A stretch of DNA of 23,847 bases from Larix sibirica (taxonomy: Eukaryota > Streptophyta > Pinopsida > Pinales > Pinaceae), in contig NWUY0300053517.1 of NCBI GenBank assembly GCA_004151065.3, forward strand, positions 1 through 23,847. Direction: 5' to 3'. The notes under the pieces were generated by a model. That model ran no database searches. It had not been told where the DNA came from and saw only the letters and a list, made by a program, of their open reading frames with translations. Shown in pieces: positions 1 through 9,435 of this stretch (position 1 is its first letter; each line of letters begins with the position of its first letter). A program made the position numbers and the translations under genes.

Positions 1-35
1 ATTTTTAATAAAATATATTTTATTATGATTTATAT

Positions 36-446
36 TAATGGCTACGAGGGGGATTCCAAACCATATTTGTATGTTGCTACGAGGTGGGTCCCACACCGCC
101 TCTAAAAGTTTCTATGAGTGGGGTTTATAACTACCCTCGTATGAGTCTATGAGAGGGGTTTTAAACTTCCCTCATAGGTCACTATGAGGGGGCTTTATAA
201 GTACCCATGTAGGATTCTAAGAGGGGGGTTTATAACTACCCCCATAGGAGTCTATGAGGGGGGTTTATAACTGTCCCCGTAGGGGTCTATGTGGGGGGTT
301 TATAACTGCCCCCATAGGAGTCTATGAGGGGAGTTTTCAATTGTCCCCGTAGGATTCTATGAGGTGGGTTCACAATTGCCCCCATCGGTTTGTACAAGGG
401 GGGGTTCACAATTTCCCCTGTAGGTATGTACGAGGGGGGATTAGAA
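36..446. repeat. 35-bp tandem array (CACTA subterminal)
   Basis: Aligned anchors (TTTATAA or variants) fall at about 54, 89, 124, 159, 194, 229, 264, 299, 334, 369, 405 and 440, giving a period of 35 bp with one step of 36. Each unit has a G-run, an AT-rich centre such as TTTATAACTG, a C-run and a spacer like ATAGGAGTCTATGA, so each unit is itself an imperfect inverted repeat. Units differ by point changes. The array most likely belongs to the subterminal region of the CACTA element. Confidence 0.85.
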
Positions 447-1020
447 CCTCCCCCATAGGTTTGTGAGTGGGAGTTCAAGAGGGGGGTTGTGAACCTCCCT
501 CGTAGATTTATTGGGAGTTTTAGGGGGGTGGTTTCAAACCTCCCTTATAGGTATTTATGGCGGGGTTCCAAACATCCCCTATAGATTTGTTAGAGGGAGT
601 TTAGGGGGGTTGTAAACTACCCCCATAGGTGCCTTTGAGGGGAAGGTGGGTTTGGAACCACCCCCAAAAGTTCAGAGGGAGTTTTAGGGGGGGTTCTAAA
701 CTTCCCTTATAGGTCTCTACATGGGGATTTCAAACTGCCCCTATAGATGTCTACGAGGGGGGTTTTAAACTTCCCCCAAAGTTTTGTAAGCGAAAATTTT
801 AGCGAGGATTTTGAACCGGCCTCGTAGGTATCTATGGGGGGGGTTAGAACAAACCATGTTGGTGTCTACCGGGGGGGTTTAGAACCACCCCCAAAGGTTT
901 GTAAGAGGGAGTTTTGGGGGGGATTTTGAACCACCCTCGTGGGTGTCTACCGGAGGGGTTTACAACCACCATCAAATATTTGTCATAGGGAGTTTTAGGG
1001 GGGGGTTTAAACCGCCCCTA
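447..1020. repeat. degenerate continuation of the G-run/C-run array
   Basis: The same unit type continues but with irregular spacing, roughly 33-47 bp, some units carrying an added GAGGGAGTTTTAGGGG segment. It links the regular 35-bp array to the inverted GC-rich motifs near the element end. Confidence 0.7.
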
Positions 1021-1168
1021 TAGGTGTCTATAGGGGGATTTGGAACCGCCCCCAAAAGTCAATTTTGGGGGCAGTTTAGGTTTCTTCAAAAAACACCCCC
1101 CAAAGCTTAGAATTTTACTTTCGGTGTCTTTGGGGGCGGTTTTACCAAGACCGCCCCTTTTCCCAAAA

Positions 1169-1197
1169 CCGCCCCCAAAAGTCACTTTTGGGGGCGG
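1169..1197. repeat. perfect 29-bp palindrome in CACTA end
   Basis: Two 14-bp arms, CCGCCCCCAAAAGT and its exact reverse complement, flank a single C. A related, imperfect copy sits at 1046-1074 and single arms occur near 1088, 1130 and 1150. In CACTA elements such inverted subterminal motifs are typical transposase-binding sites; the binding role is inferred. Confidence 0.8.
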
Positions 1198-1499
1198 AAG
1201 ACAACCCCCCCTAAAGGGGTAAATTGTTGTAGTGATAGCTGGATTATAAGTGGTTTTGAACATTGTTCCCTTGAAATAGATCAAAGTCGACAATCAAAAG
1301 TAATATTGATGCATGTAGTAAGTTATCTCATCATAAAATAGAAATGCATGAAAATATATTTCAACATAATCATGGTAATTAACATGATAAATTGTCTTAA
1401 AATGATTATCTATTACTAGAATTAAATTAAATACTAAAAAATATTAGTAATTTATGTTGGCATAAAAGTATACTAGTTATGTATGTTTTCCTTTACCTT

Positions 1500-1558
1500 T
1501 GTTAATAGTTTATGTCAGTAGATATTGTTAATAGTTTATGTCAGTAGATATTGTTAAT
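1500..1558. repeat. 26-bp tandem duplication
   Basis: Two identical 26-bp copies start at 1500 and 1526 (beginning TGTTAATAGTTTATG) and are followed by a 7-bp partial third. It lies in AT-rich sequence from 1235 to about 1620 in which I see no gene or element signature. Confidence 0.85.
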
Positions 1559-1619
1559 GCTAAATATCATCTCTCTTCATGTGTATTAACAAGGAAAAAC
1601 ACATTTGTAATATCTAGAA

Positions 1620-2397
1620 GGAGAAGATGAAGAAATAGAAATACAACCAAAGAAGGTAAGAATAAATAATGCCAAAGAAAAAAGAGAAGAAGTGAGGAAT
1701 AAATAATTTTCTTGGGGGATTCAAATAAATATTGAAAAAATGATGGGGACTAGAACCATAAATAATCCCAATAAGTATCAAGGAACTCAAGGATCTTCAC
1801 AAAGTGGAGATCAGAAACCACCAAATGTTAAATAATGAATATAGTCCCATGGAACTAACGAAGGATGGGTAGTAGGTTTAAAGAAGAAGCAATGTGGGAT
1901 ATAATTAATACATATAATCCAACTATCCTCCTACTCCTAAACATTAAGCTTGAAAATGTTGAAATGATTAAAATCAGTAAGAAGCGATGGAGACAATTCA
2001 AAGAAATTACAACCAGATCAAGAGAAGCATAAGGTGGTATTTCTACTCTTTGGTATGCCAATTTTTCCAATTGATATACTCTCAAAAAACCGTGCATTGG
2101 GCTCTAGTTTGTTACATGCATCATCCTTCAAGTATTAACTATCATATTTTAATGTTTACATGCCCATACTTTACAAAGAAAAGAAATAATATTCGAACTA
2201 TTTGCAAGCCTTGAAGGACATAGAGGTAACTAAAACTTGTATAGTGGATAGAAACTTGAACACAATTTTGAACAACAAAGAAAAAATAAGGGGAAGTATT
2301 GTGAAAGATTCTTTTAAGGATTCCACAAAGGACTAAGACCTATTGGATGTAAATATAATTAAGGGAAAGTATATCTAGTCAAATAGGAGAGTGGTGT
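1620..2397 (+). pseudogene. LINE ORF2 endonuclease fragment
   Basis: Pieced together across frames, this reads like the N-terminal apurinic-type endonuclease of a plant L1-like LINE. Recognisable blocks are GLKKKQ and NPTILLL (near 1880-1935), GGISTLW (about 2032-2052), LNTILNNKEK (about 2257-2286) and IIKGKYI*SNRRV near 2352-2395, matching family blocks normally written GLG..., LLQETK, GASGG, GGDFN and TWSN. The catalytic Asp of GGDFN appears as Asn. Several stops and frameshifts break the frame (for example TAA at 2027-2029). A purine-rich stretch at 1620-1830 may be the preceding coding part. The fragment is cut off by the copia LTR at 2398; RT is absent. The function is lost. Confidence 0.68.
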
Positions 2398-3019
2398 TCA
2401 TCACACACTTATGCTAAGTGGGGGGTGGATCAATACAAGACATTTTTTTTGCTTTTTCAAACATTCATCAACCATAAGAAAACAATCTCTTATGCAAAAC
2501 ATGGAATAAAATATTTACGTGGAAACCATTTCTAGAGAAAACCACAACACTTATTTGTAGGCACTAACCTACTGTTACAAATATTTGTAGGCACCAACCT
2601 ACTAAAGAAACCAATCCCTACTGGTACAAACCCTGGTAGGCACCAACTTACCAGAGACACCAATCCAATCCCCATTGGTACAAGCCTTGGTTGACACCAA
2701 CCTACTCTTACATATATTCGTAGAAACCAATCTAATAGAGACACCAATCCCCACTGGTACAAACCATGGTAGGCACCAAATTTACTCTTAAAGACATTTG
2801 TAGACACCAATCTATTGGAGACATCGATCCCCACCGCTAAGCACCAACTTAGCAAGAGACACCAATCTCTTTTTTTGAGTGGCACTAACCTTCAAGTTCT
2901 AATTTGTTCTTTAGTACATATAAATTCTTCAAAATATGATAACATTCACATTACTTTCATTGAGTCTTCTTTCTACTTCTTCCTTCATCGGGTCTGACCA
3001 AAATTTGAATTTCCAAATG

Positions 3020-3800
3020 GTAACTTTCCCAAAGCTTGTAGTTTTGGCCTCTTCCCAAGAATGAACTTGTACAACATGCAAAGTATCCAATTTTGCAATA
3101 ATGATTTTGAAATATTTATCTAAGTTACTTCTATATGTATTCTTAGATCCCTAAAAGCTTCACGGTCTAAAAGGTTCGAGAGAAGAAGTTATAGAGAAAA
3201 TGCCAACCTGACCTGTTTGAAACTCATTTCAAGACCATTCAGAAGGCCTAATTTCCACAATGCATATCTTAAAAATTATATCGAACCAAAGTATAAATTT
3301 TTTACCTTAGGTACTTTTGTATAGATTCTAAGATCCCTAAAAGTTTCAAAGTCGGAAAAATTCTCAAAAAATAATTTATAGAGAAAATCCCAAGCTTACC
3401 TATTTGAAACTCATTTCAAGACCATTCAGAAGTCCTAACTTCCATAGTGAATATCTCGGAAAGTATTGCGAAACAAACTCTAAATGTTTTTCCTAAGGTA
3501 CTTATGTATGTCTTCTAAAATGCATAGAACTTTCATAGTCTGAAATGTTCCAAAGAAGAAGTTATATTGAATATGAAAAAATTGACATGTTTTAGAACCA
3601 TCCTGAAACCCTAACTTTCATAGGGCATATTTCCAAAAGTATATCCAACCAAAGTCTAAATTTTTTACCAAGTGTACTTCGATATCTAGCCTCTGTCTCC
3701 TAAAATGTTCACAGCATGATTTTGAAACGTCCCAAAAGACAATTTATAGAGAAAATTTCAGGATAACCTAAAACGGATTTTGCAAGCTCATCCACTTCTT
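3020..3800. repeat. about 187-bp tandem units in 3' LTR (four)
   Basis: The shared block ACCTGTTTGAAACTCATTTC and variants starts at 3211, 3398, 3585 and 3766, so spacings are 187, 187 and 181 bp. Units also share TTATAGAGAAAAT before and a CATATCT block after. Divergence between units is substantial. Confidence 0.75.
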
Positions 3801-4155
3801 CAAATGCTACTACATGTTTGCACACACACACTTTCTATCAATACTTTATTTTATACTTTTTCATAACCCTTCATGAAGGGACATGTTTATTCAAAAAGAC
3901 ATGCAGGCATCCATTAATTAAACAATTAATTTCCTTTTGTTATTTCACTTTTCCAAATACCATGGGTTTCCAACCCTTTTCAAATATCATAGGTTTTCCT
4001 TTTCTTTCTTTTTCACTTTTCCAAGTACAATGGATAAATACCATGGGGTTTTAAGCCTTTCCAAATATCACAGGATTGCAAATACATGGGTTTGAAACCA
4101 CCATTTCACATTTTGCTTTTTCACATGCACCCCTTTTTTAATATACATGTAAACC

Positions 4156-4167
4156 TATATATAAATA
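4156..4167 (-). promoter_or_regulatory. candidate TATA box in copia LTR
   Basis: The minus strand reads TATTTATATATA about 130-140 bp inside the LTR start. The partner LTR has a matching TATATA at 9285-9291 in the same place. Position and conservation fit a U3 promoter; there is no direct evidence of use. Confidence 0.35.
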
Positions 4168-4298
4168 AATTTGGAGATGCCCCTATTGCTTGCAAATTCC
4201 TTATCATAACATTACTAACAACATGTTCAATGTAATGCCTTAATATGACATCAATGTTAACATTAATCCTTTGACATCAATGAAAATAATTCCAACAA

Positions 4299-4312
4299 TC
4301 TCCCCCTTTTTC
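4299..4312 (-). other. polypurine tract of copia element
   Basis: The minus strand reads GAAAAAGGGGGAGA, separated from the TGTTGGAATT start of the 3' LTR by a single T (4298). This is the expected position and composition of the plus-strand primer for reverse transcription. Confidence 0.82.
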
Positions 4313-4392
4313 GTTGATGGAAACCTTGCAATGAAACACACATTCCACTCAACATAAAAATAATTCCCCCCTATCTACAATTCTTCCCCTGC

Positions 4393-4975
4393 CTACAACT
4401 CTCCCCCCCTTTGATATAAATGAAAAAGGGATGCTTTCGGCCCTGAGTTTGTCCTACTCCTAAAATCAACATTGCTTGCCCAATCCACATTCGTATATGA
4501 TGTTAGAGTGAAATCTTCACCTCTTGAGTACCACAAGCAGAAGTCCAAGGTGCCCTTTAGATATTTAATTTTTTTTTTCATTGATTGCACATGAGTTTCT
4601 TTCAGGTGCAGCTTGAAACCGTGCAACCAATCCTATAGCTTGCGTAATGTATGTCCTTGATGTTTTCACATATAGTAGGATGCTAATCATTGACCTATAT
4701 AATTTGTTATTTGCTTCTATAGATTCATCATGTTTGCTCAATTTACAACCTTTGACCATGGGTGTGTTGACTGGTGCACAATATTCCATTTTGAAATTCT
4801 TCAACATTTCCTTGATATAATTGGTTTCTAAAATGAGGGAATGACAATTCACCAAGCATAGACATATTAAATTCCTTTTTCATTTCTATTACAAAATCTT
4901 GGCACAGTTTGTTCATGCTGCCTCCAAAAATAATGCCATCTACATAAATCACAATAATCAACTAGATTTCTCTTA
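4393..4975 (-). pseudogene. pol: copia RT C-terminus and RNase H remnant
   Basis: Minus strand, in three frames. It starts with IVIYVDGIIFGGS (about 4960-4920), the copia RT YVDD box with the second catalytic Asp changed to Gly. Then come KKEFNMSMLGEL, a small deletion, YIKEMLKNFKMEYCAPVNTP and SKHDESIEANNKLYRSMIS, then ARFQAAP. After a frameshift it continues as KETHVQSMKKKIKYLKGTLD, FCLWYSRGEDFTLTSYTNVD and WAS, where the usual RNase H text is YTDADWAG. It ends just before the polypurine tracts. The upstream RT fingers, integrase and protease are gone. Loss of the YVDD Asp alone would inactivate it. Confidence 0.85.
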
Positions 4976-5393
4976 TTGTCTTAATGTAGAGAGTAATGTC
5001 ACAAGGAACCCAGGATAATCAGTCTCTATCAATCTATAAAGTCTCTGTATTCAATGTCAGGAACAACACATCTCCAACAATAGTCAAACATGATTCAGTC
5101 GGTCTCAACAAATCCAAGTTGATTTAACAAGAAACAAAAAGAAATCAGTTGGGATCGCATATGAACAACTTCAAGTATTCCCCCCTTGAGGGATTAATAA
5201 GTAGAAACAAAATTTCTTGTTGAATATTCTAGCCCACATATACTCAGTCGAAACTTCAGTCGAATGTCATGTCAGGTCAATCCTCAGTTAACCACTTCCA
5301 AGGAAATCATCAGTAAGGCAGAGGAAAGTTGCATCACTATACAACCAATGATACCCAACTCTATGAATTCCTCAAACATATGGTCAAATGATT

Positions 5394-5803
5394 CTATGAA
5401 TATCCATCAATCCAACCACAATCTATCTTTATAGTCGACATTGGTCCACAATTATGTCTTTCATGTCTCTTTTGCAAATATCTGAAAGTATGATTGTCAT
5501 TCCTTCGAATTTTATGGTGAGGATGATGATAAGGAATAGATTTTTTTGTTGGATGATTGAAGGAAGTAGGATCAAGGTCAAGTTCACTTACATGTGTAGA
5601 ACAACCCAGCATATTAGCAACAATATCATATGTAACAACATGCTCAAATTCTAGCATGTGACGAATAGGAAACTCATCAATATGTTCAACACAATCAACA
5701 ATATAAGGTTTTTCGTATGGGAAACCAATTTGAACTCCGCCTACAACTAATAAAAGTTCCCTGGTTGTAGAAAGGCTATGTGTAGGTAGGGAGGCAATAT
5801 CAA
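5394..5803 (-). pseudogene. unrecognised open segment fused to copia gag
   Basis: The frame that ends the gag motif GLGYD runs on without a stop for about 136 codons to 5394. I do not recognise this part. It contains ELLLVVGGVQIGFPYEKPY, CVEHIDEFPIRHMLEFEHVV, a DLDPTSFNHPTKK block and a His-rich tail (YHHPHHK), and ends CGWIDGYS. It does not resemble copia protease or integrase, which should follow. It may be a captured piece of another element or a diverged gag extension. From 5393 to about 4980 I see nothing codable. Confidence 0.45.
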
Positions 5804-7290
5804 CATCATATCCGAGACCCATCTTAATGAATGGATACATTTGACAATTTATGATCTTATCTAAGGATTTAGTACTCTTCTCAAACTTCAAGCTTTAGTT
5901 GAACTTAATCGTTGTTGTTTCCAACTCCTTTCTTAAGGAAACAATTTCATATTTTAGCTCTTCACAGTTTTCTTCCTTGTCCTTCAGTTGGATCTTCACC
6001 ACGTATTTGATCCTTCTTGCTTATTCTAATCCATCCTTTAGGTTCATGATAATCTCTTTCGGTTTCTTCAAGGCTCCGTGACATTTTTATTTTAAACCAC
6101 GATCCTCTTCTTCATATTTCTGTGACATTTTTATTTTAAGGTACACTTGAGTTCTTCTTCAAGATCTACTTCCCCGTTTATTTTGATGTTTTATTCTTCT
6201 TTTGAATCCATCATTTCTTCCTCTTCTTCTTCATCAATCTTGGTTTCGATTGCTATAAAGAGATTTTCTTCACTATCAATATCGAAATTGCTTTCACTGC
6301 TCGCTTTAGATGAGTCACTAACCCCATTTGAGTAGATAATCTTCTTCTACTTATAAGAGTTCTTCTTCTTTTCATGATTATCTTGTTTGTTGTTATTTTT
6401 ATGACCTTTACTCCCTTTCTTTAAATTACATTCTTTTTCATCATCGCTACTTTCATTTTTATCATATGAACACTTAGCAACAAAATGTCCTACTTTTACA
6501 CAATTAAATCATTTAAGGGGTAGCTTACATTTGTATTTTCTATATCCCTTTTTGAGTTTTCTCACAAAATGTGCTTCCTCTATGTCTAACTCATAGTTGG
6601 AACTATCACTTGACTTATGTTCTTTGTTCTTTGTCATTTTTTAGACTTTGAAAATTGTTTCTTTCTTTGATGGTATTTCTTTTTCAATCCTCATTTCATA
6701 TGCATTGACAATTCCATGCAATTCATCCATTGTTAGTTTATCAAGATCCTTCATTTATTCAATAGTAGAAACTTTTGCATCAAATATTAAGGGGAGTGAC
6801 CTTAACACCTTTTGTATAATCATATGATCTTCAAAATTTTCACCAAGTCCTTTGAAGGTGTTGACAAGTTCATCTATATGGAAGAGATAGGCTGCAACAA
6901 TTTCTTCATCTTTCATTTTCAAACCCTCAAAGTGTCCTCTATGAGTTTTGAGATTTTCATTCTTAACCTTATCATCACCTTCATAAATATTTTGAAGTGT
7001 GTCCCAAATTTATTTTGTTGATATGCAATGCATCACTTTGACAAACTCGAATTCTAATAGACCACACAAAATGGAATTTATAGCTTTTGCGTTATTTTCA
7101 CTAAGTTTCTTCCCTGACACATTGTTGTTGGTGTTGTTGGAGTTGCATAACTAGTCACTACTAATTTCCAAATATCAAACCCAAGAGCGATTATATATGT
7201 TTTCATCCTTATGCTCAATAATGCATAGTTTGTTCCATCAAATAACATAGCCTTGTTTGTGGAGAGAGTTTCCTAGCTGGCCATACATGC
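5804..7290 (-). pseudogene. gag: copia gag, degenerate
   Basis: Minus strand. The N-terminal part reads FDGTNYALLSIRMKTY and ALGFDIWK (about 7230-7170), the standard start of copia gag. Later blocks are DAKVSTIE, DKLTMDELHGI (about 6780-6720) and SSDSSNYELDIEEAHF. The zinc knuckle lies at about 6470-6511 and reads *FNCVKVGHFVAKC: the first Cys is a TGA stop, and the usual Gly after the second Cys is Val. It is followed by a Lys/Asn-rich and an acidic segment, then KSTKSLDKIINCQ and GLGYD (about 5885-5804), a motif typical of copia gag C-terminal regions. Stops and frameshifts are scattered throughout, so no nucleocapsid is expected to be made. Confidence 0.82.
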
Positions 7291-7336
7291 TCATGAGATC
7301 TACCTTCTAACTGATTAACTGTTTCCAAAGGAACCA

Positions 7337-7348
7337 GTTCTGATACCA
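7337..7348 (-). other. primer binding site, initiator tRNA-Met type
   Basis: The minus strand reads TGGTATCAGAAC, one mismatch from the plant tRNA-iMet PBS TGGTATCAGAGC, five bases after the end of the 5' LTR. This is the usual copia primer and fixes the element's orientation. Confidence 0.88.
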
Positions 7349-7539
7349 ATTTTTGAGCACACACTTATACTGAGAAGGGGGGAAGTGAATCAATATAAGA
7401 CACTTTTTTAATTTTTCAAGCATTCATCAACCATAAGAAAACAATCACATATGCAGAACATGGAACACAAGATTTACATGGAAACCCTTTTAGGAGAAAA
7501 GCACAAAATTTTTCTTTATAATTATTTGTAGGAACCAAA

Positions 7540-7850
7540 ATATTGTTACAAATATTTGTAGTCTCCAACCTACTGGAAACACCAATCCCCACTAGTACAA
7601 GCCCTGGTAGGCACCAACCCACTCTTACAAATATTTGTACACACCAAGATACTAGAGACACTAATCCCACTAGTAGGAACTAACCTACTCTTACAGATAT
7701 TCATAGAAACCAATCTACGAGAGACACCAATCCCCACCGGTGCAAATTCTAGTAGGAACCAACCTACTCTTATAGATATTTGTAGACACCAATCTACTGG
7801 AGACACCAATCCCCAACACTAAGCACCAACTTAGCAAGAAAACACCAATC
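7540..7850. repeat. 70-80-bp repeat cluster in copia LTR
   Basis: Blocks such as CCTACTCTTACAAATATTTG, GAGACACCAATCCCCAC and GGTAGGCACCAACC recur about every 68-78 bp; the same cluster is present in the other LTR at about 2560-2850. Minus-strand open frames here (7416-7809) repeat GIGVSSRL- and VPT-like peptides and are products of the repeats, not genes. Confidence 0.7.
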
Positions 7851-7979
7851 TATTTGTTTGAGTGGCAAAAACCTTCAAGTTCCAATTTTATATTTAGTAT
7901 AAAAATTCAATCACATTCACATTACTGAGTCTACTTGCTATTTTTTCCTTCATTAGGTCTGACCACAATTTGAATTTCC

Positions 7980-8930
7980 AAATAGTAACTTTCCCAAAGC
8001 GTGCAATTTTGGCCTCTTCCCAAGAATGAACTTGTACAACATGCTAAGTATCCAATTTTGTAAATATAATTCTGAAATATTTACCTAATGTAATTATATA
8101 CATCTTCTCATATCATTGTATGTCTCACATTCTGAAAATTCTTAGAGAAGAAGTTATAGAGAAAATTCCAAGCTGACTTGTTTGAAACTGATTTTAGGAC
8201 CATTAAGAAGGCCTAAATTTCACGACACATATCTAAAAAATTATAGAGAAACAAATTATAAAACTTGTACCTGAGGTACTTATATATGTCCTTTAATATC
8301 CCTGTAAATTTCATAGTTTGAATATTCGCAGAGAAGAAGTTATAGAGAAAGTTCCAAGTTGACATGTTTGAAATTGATATTAGGAACATTCAGAAGGCCT
8401 AGTTTCCAAAGCGCATATCTCATAAAGTAAAGTCTGAAAATTGTACATGAGATACTTTTATATGTCTTCTAATATCCCTTCAAGTTTTATAGTATGAATA
8501 CTTCCAAATAAGAATTTATAAATAAAATTCCAAGCTAACCTATTTGAAACTGATTTCACGACCATTCATAAGGCTTAGCTTCCATAGCACATATCTCAAA
8601 AATTATAGATAATCAAAGTATGAAACTTGAATAACATGTAATTCTATATTTCACCTCTGTCTCATGACATTTTTACAATTTGAAACATATCAAAATAAAA
8701 TATATAGCAATTATTCCAAACTGACATGTTTCATGACCAACCATAAACCCTAACTTTCATAGGGCATATCTTTGAAATTATAGGGAATCAAGGTCTGATA
8801 CTTGTAACACATGTACTTTAATATATAATCTCCACCTCATAACATTTTCACCATCTGAAATGTACCAAAAAAATTTATAGAAAAAATGTCAAAATGACCT
8901 CAAACTTATTTTGCAAGCTTATCCACTTCT
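7980..8930. repeat. about 180-bp tandem units in 5' LTR (five)
   Basis: The equivalent anchors start at 8176, 8362, 8538, 8724 and 8897, with spacings 186, 176, 186 and 173 bp. There is one unit more than in the partner LTR. Confidence 0.75.
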
Positions 8931-9435
8931 TCTAATGCTACTACATTTTAGCACACACATACTTTTCTCAATGCTTTCTCTTTTTATATATTTTCATAAC
9001 CCTCATGAATGGACATGTTTATTCAAAAAGACATAGAACCCATTAATTAAATAATTAATTCTCTTTTTTTATTTCACTTTTTCAAATGCCATGGGCTTCC
9101 AACCCTTTCCAAATATCATTGGCTTCCAAATAATTAATTCCCTTTTTTTTATTTCACTTTTGCAAATACCATGGGATTCCAACCCTTTCCAAATATCACG
9201 ATTTTCTAGATTCATGGATTTGAAACCACCATTTCACATTTTACTTTTTCACATGCATCCCTTTTTAATATGCTTGTAAACCTGTATATAAGTCAATCTA
9301 AATCAATTTGCAGATGCTATCCCTTGCTTGCAAATTACTTAGCATAACACTAATAATAACATGTTAAATGTAATTCATTAATATGAAATCAATGACAACA
9401 TTAATCCTTTGACATCAATGATAATAATTCCAACA

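Larger units (their letters stand above)
1..1234 (-). mobile_element. CACTA (En/Spm-type) transposon end, partial
   Basis: Positions 1224-1234 read TTGTTGTAGTG, which on the minus strand is CACTACAACAA, the hallmark terminus of plant CACTA elements. Inward from it lie repeated GC-rich motifs in both orientations (TTTTGGGGGCGG and CCGCCCCCAAAA, 1046-1197) and then a long array of short G-run/C-run units reaching the window edge. CACTA elements are known to carry such subterminal repeats as transposase binding sites. The element extends left beyond the window, so the transposase genes and other terminus are not seen. The adjoining ATA at 1235-1237 would be one copy of the expected 3-bp target duplication, which cannot be checked here. 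Open frames in this stretch are translations of the repeats, not genes. Confidence 0.82.
2398..4297 (-). repeat. copia 3' LTR (1900 bp)
   Basis: The copy nearest the LINE. Its high-coordinate end TCCAACA (4291-4297) is the minus-strand LTR start TGTTGGA, directly next to the PPT. Its low end aligns to TGAGCACACAC of the other LTR but has diverged to TCATCACACAC. It holds a 70-80-bp repeat cluster at about 2560-2850 and a series of about 187-bp units from about 3020 to 3800. The 117-codon minus-strand open frame at 2532-2885 is a translation of the short repeats. Confidence 0.88.
2398..9435 (-). mobile_element. Ty1/copia LTR retrotransposon, internally deleted
   Basis: Two related long repeats (2398-4297 and 7354-9435) bracket a 3.06-kb interior. 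On the minus strand the LTRs begin TGTTGGAATTATT, the right LTR is followed by a tRNA-iMet-type PBS and the left one is preceded by a polypurine tract. The interior encodes copia gag and a copia RT/RNase H remnant, both minus strand. The protease, integrase and most of RT are missing. The long LTRs, late PPT form (AAAAAGGGGGAGAT) and gag motifs suggest the SIRE/Maximus-like branch, which is an inference. The two flanks show no matching 5-bp target duplication (GGTGT left, CATAT right), and they belong to different element types. Confidence 0.88.
7354..9435 (-). repeat. copia 5' LTR (2082 bp)
   Basis: Aligns along its length to 2398-4297. It runs from TGAGCACACAC (7354) to CCAACA (9430-9435), so on the minus strand it has the canonical TG...CA ends. 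It carries the same repeat clusters but one more copy of the long unit, which accounts for the 182-bp length difference from the other LTR. Confidence 0.88.

Noticed and set aside
36-446. CRISPR-like regular repeats
   Set aside because: Units abut without unique spacers and sit in a CACTA end of plant type.
287-478. 63-codon minus-strand open frame rich in Pro and Gly
   Set aside because: It is a translation of the 35-bp CACTA array; the period of the peptide repeat follows the DNA repeat.
36-1020. Possible G-quadruplex array
   Set aside because: Most units have only one G-run per about 35 bp, with C-runs between, so hairpins are a better explanation than quadruplexes.
1018-1293. Overlapping open frames on both strands at the CACTA end
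   Set aside because: The palindromic GC-rich motifs keep several frames open; there is no coding family resemblance.
2532-2885. 117-codon minus-strand open frame
   Set aside because: Peptide repeats mirror the 70-80-bp LTR repeats, and the partner LTR has the same frames broken; not a gene.
6147-6335. Ser-rich plus-strand open frame
   Set aside because: Antisense of the acidic, Ser/Lys-rich copia gag segment.
7416-7809. Two overlapping minus-strand open frames with GIGVSSRL-like repeats
   Set aside because: Same LTR repeat cluster as in the left LTR.
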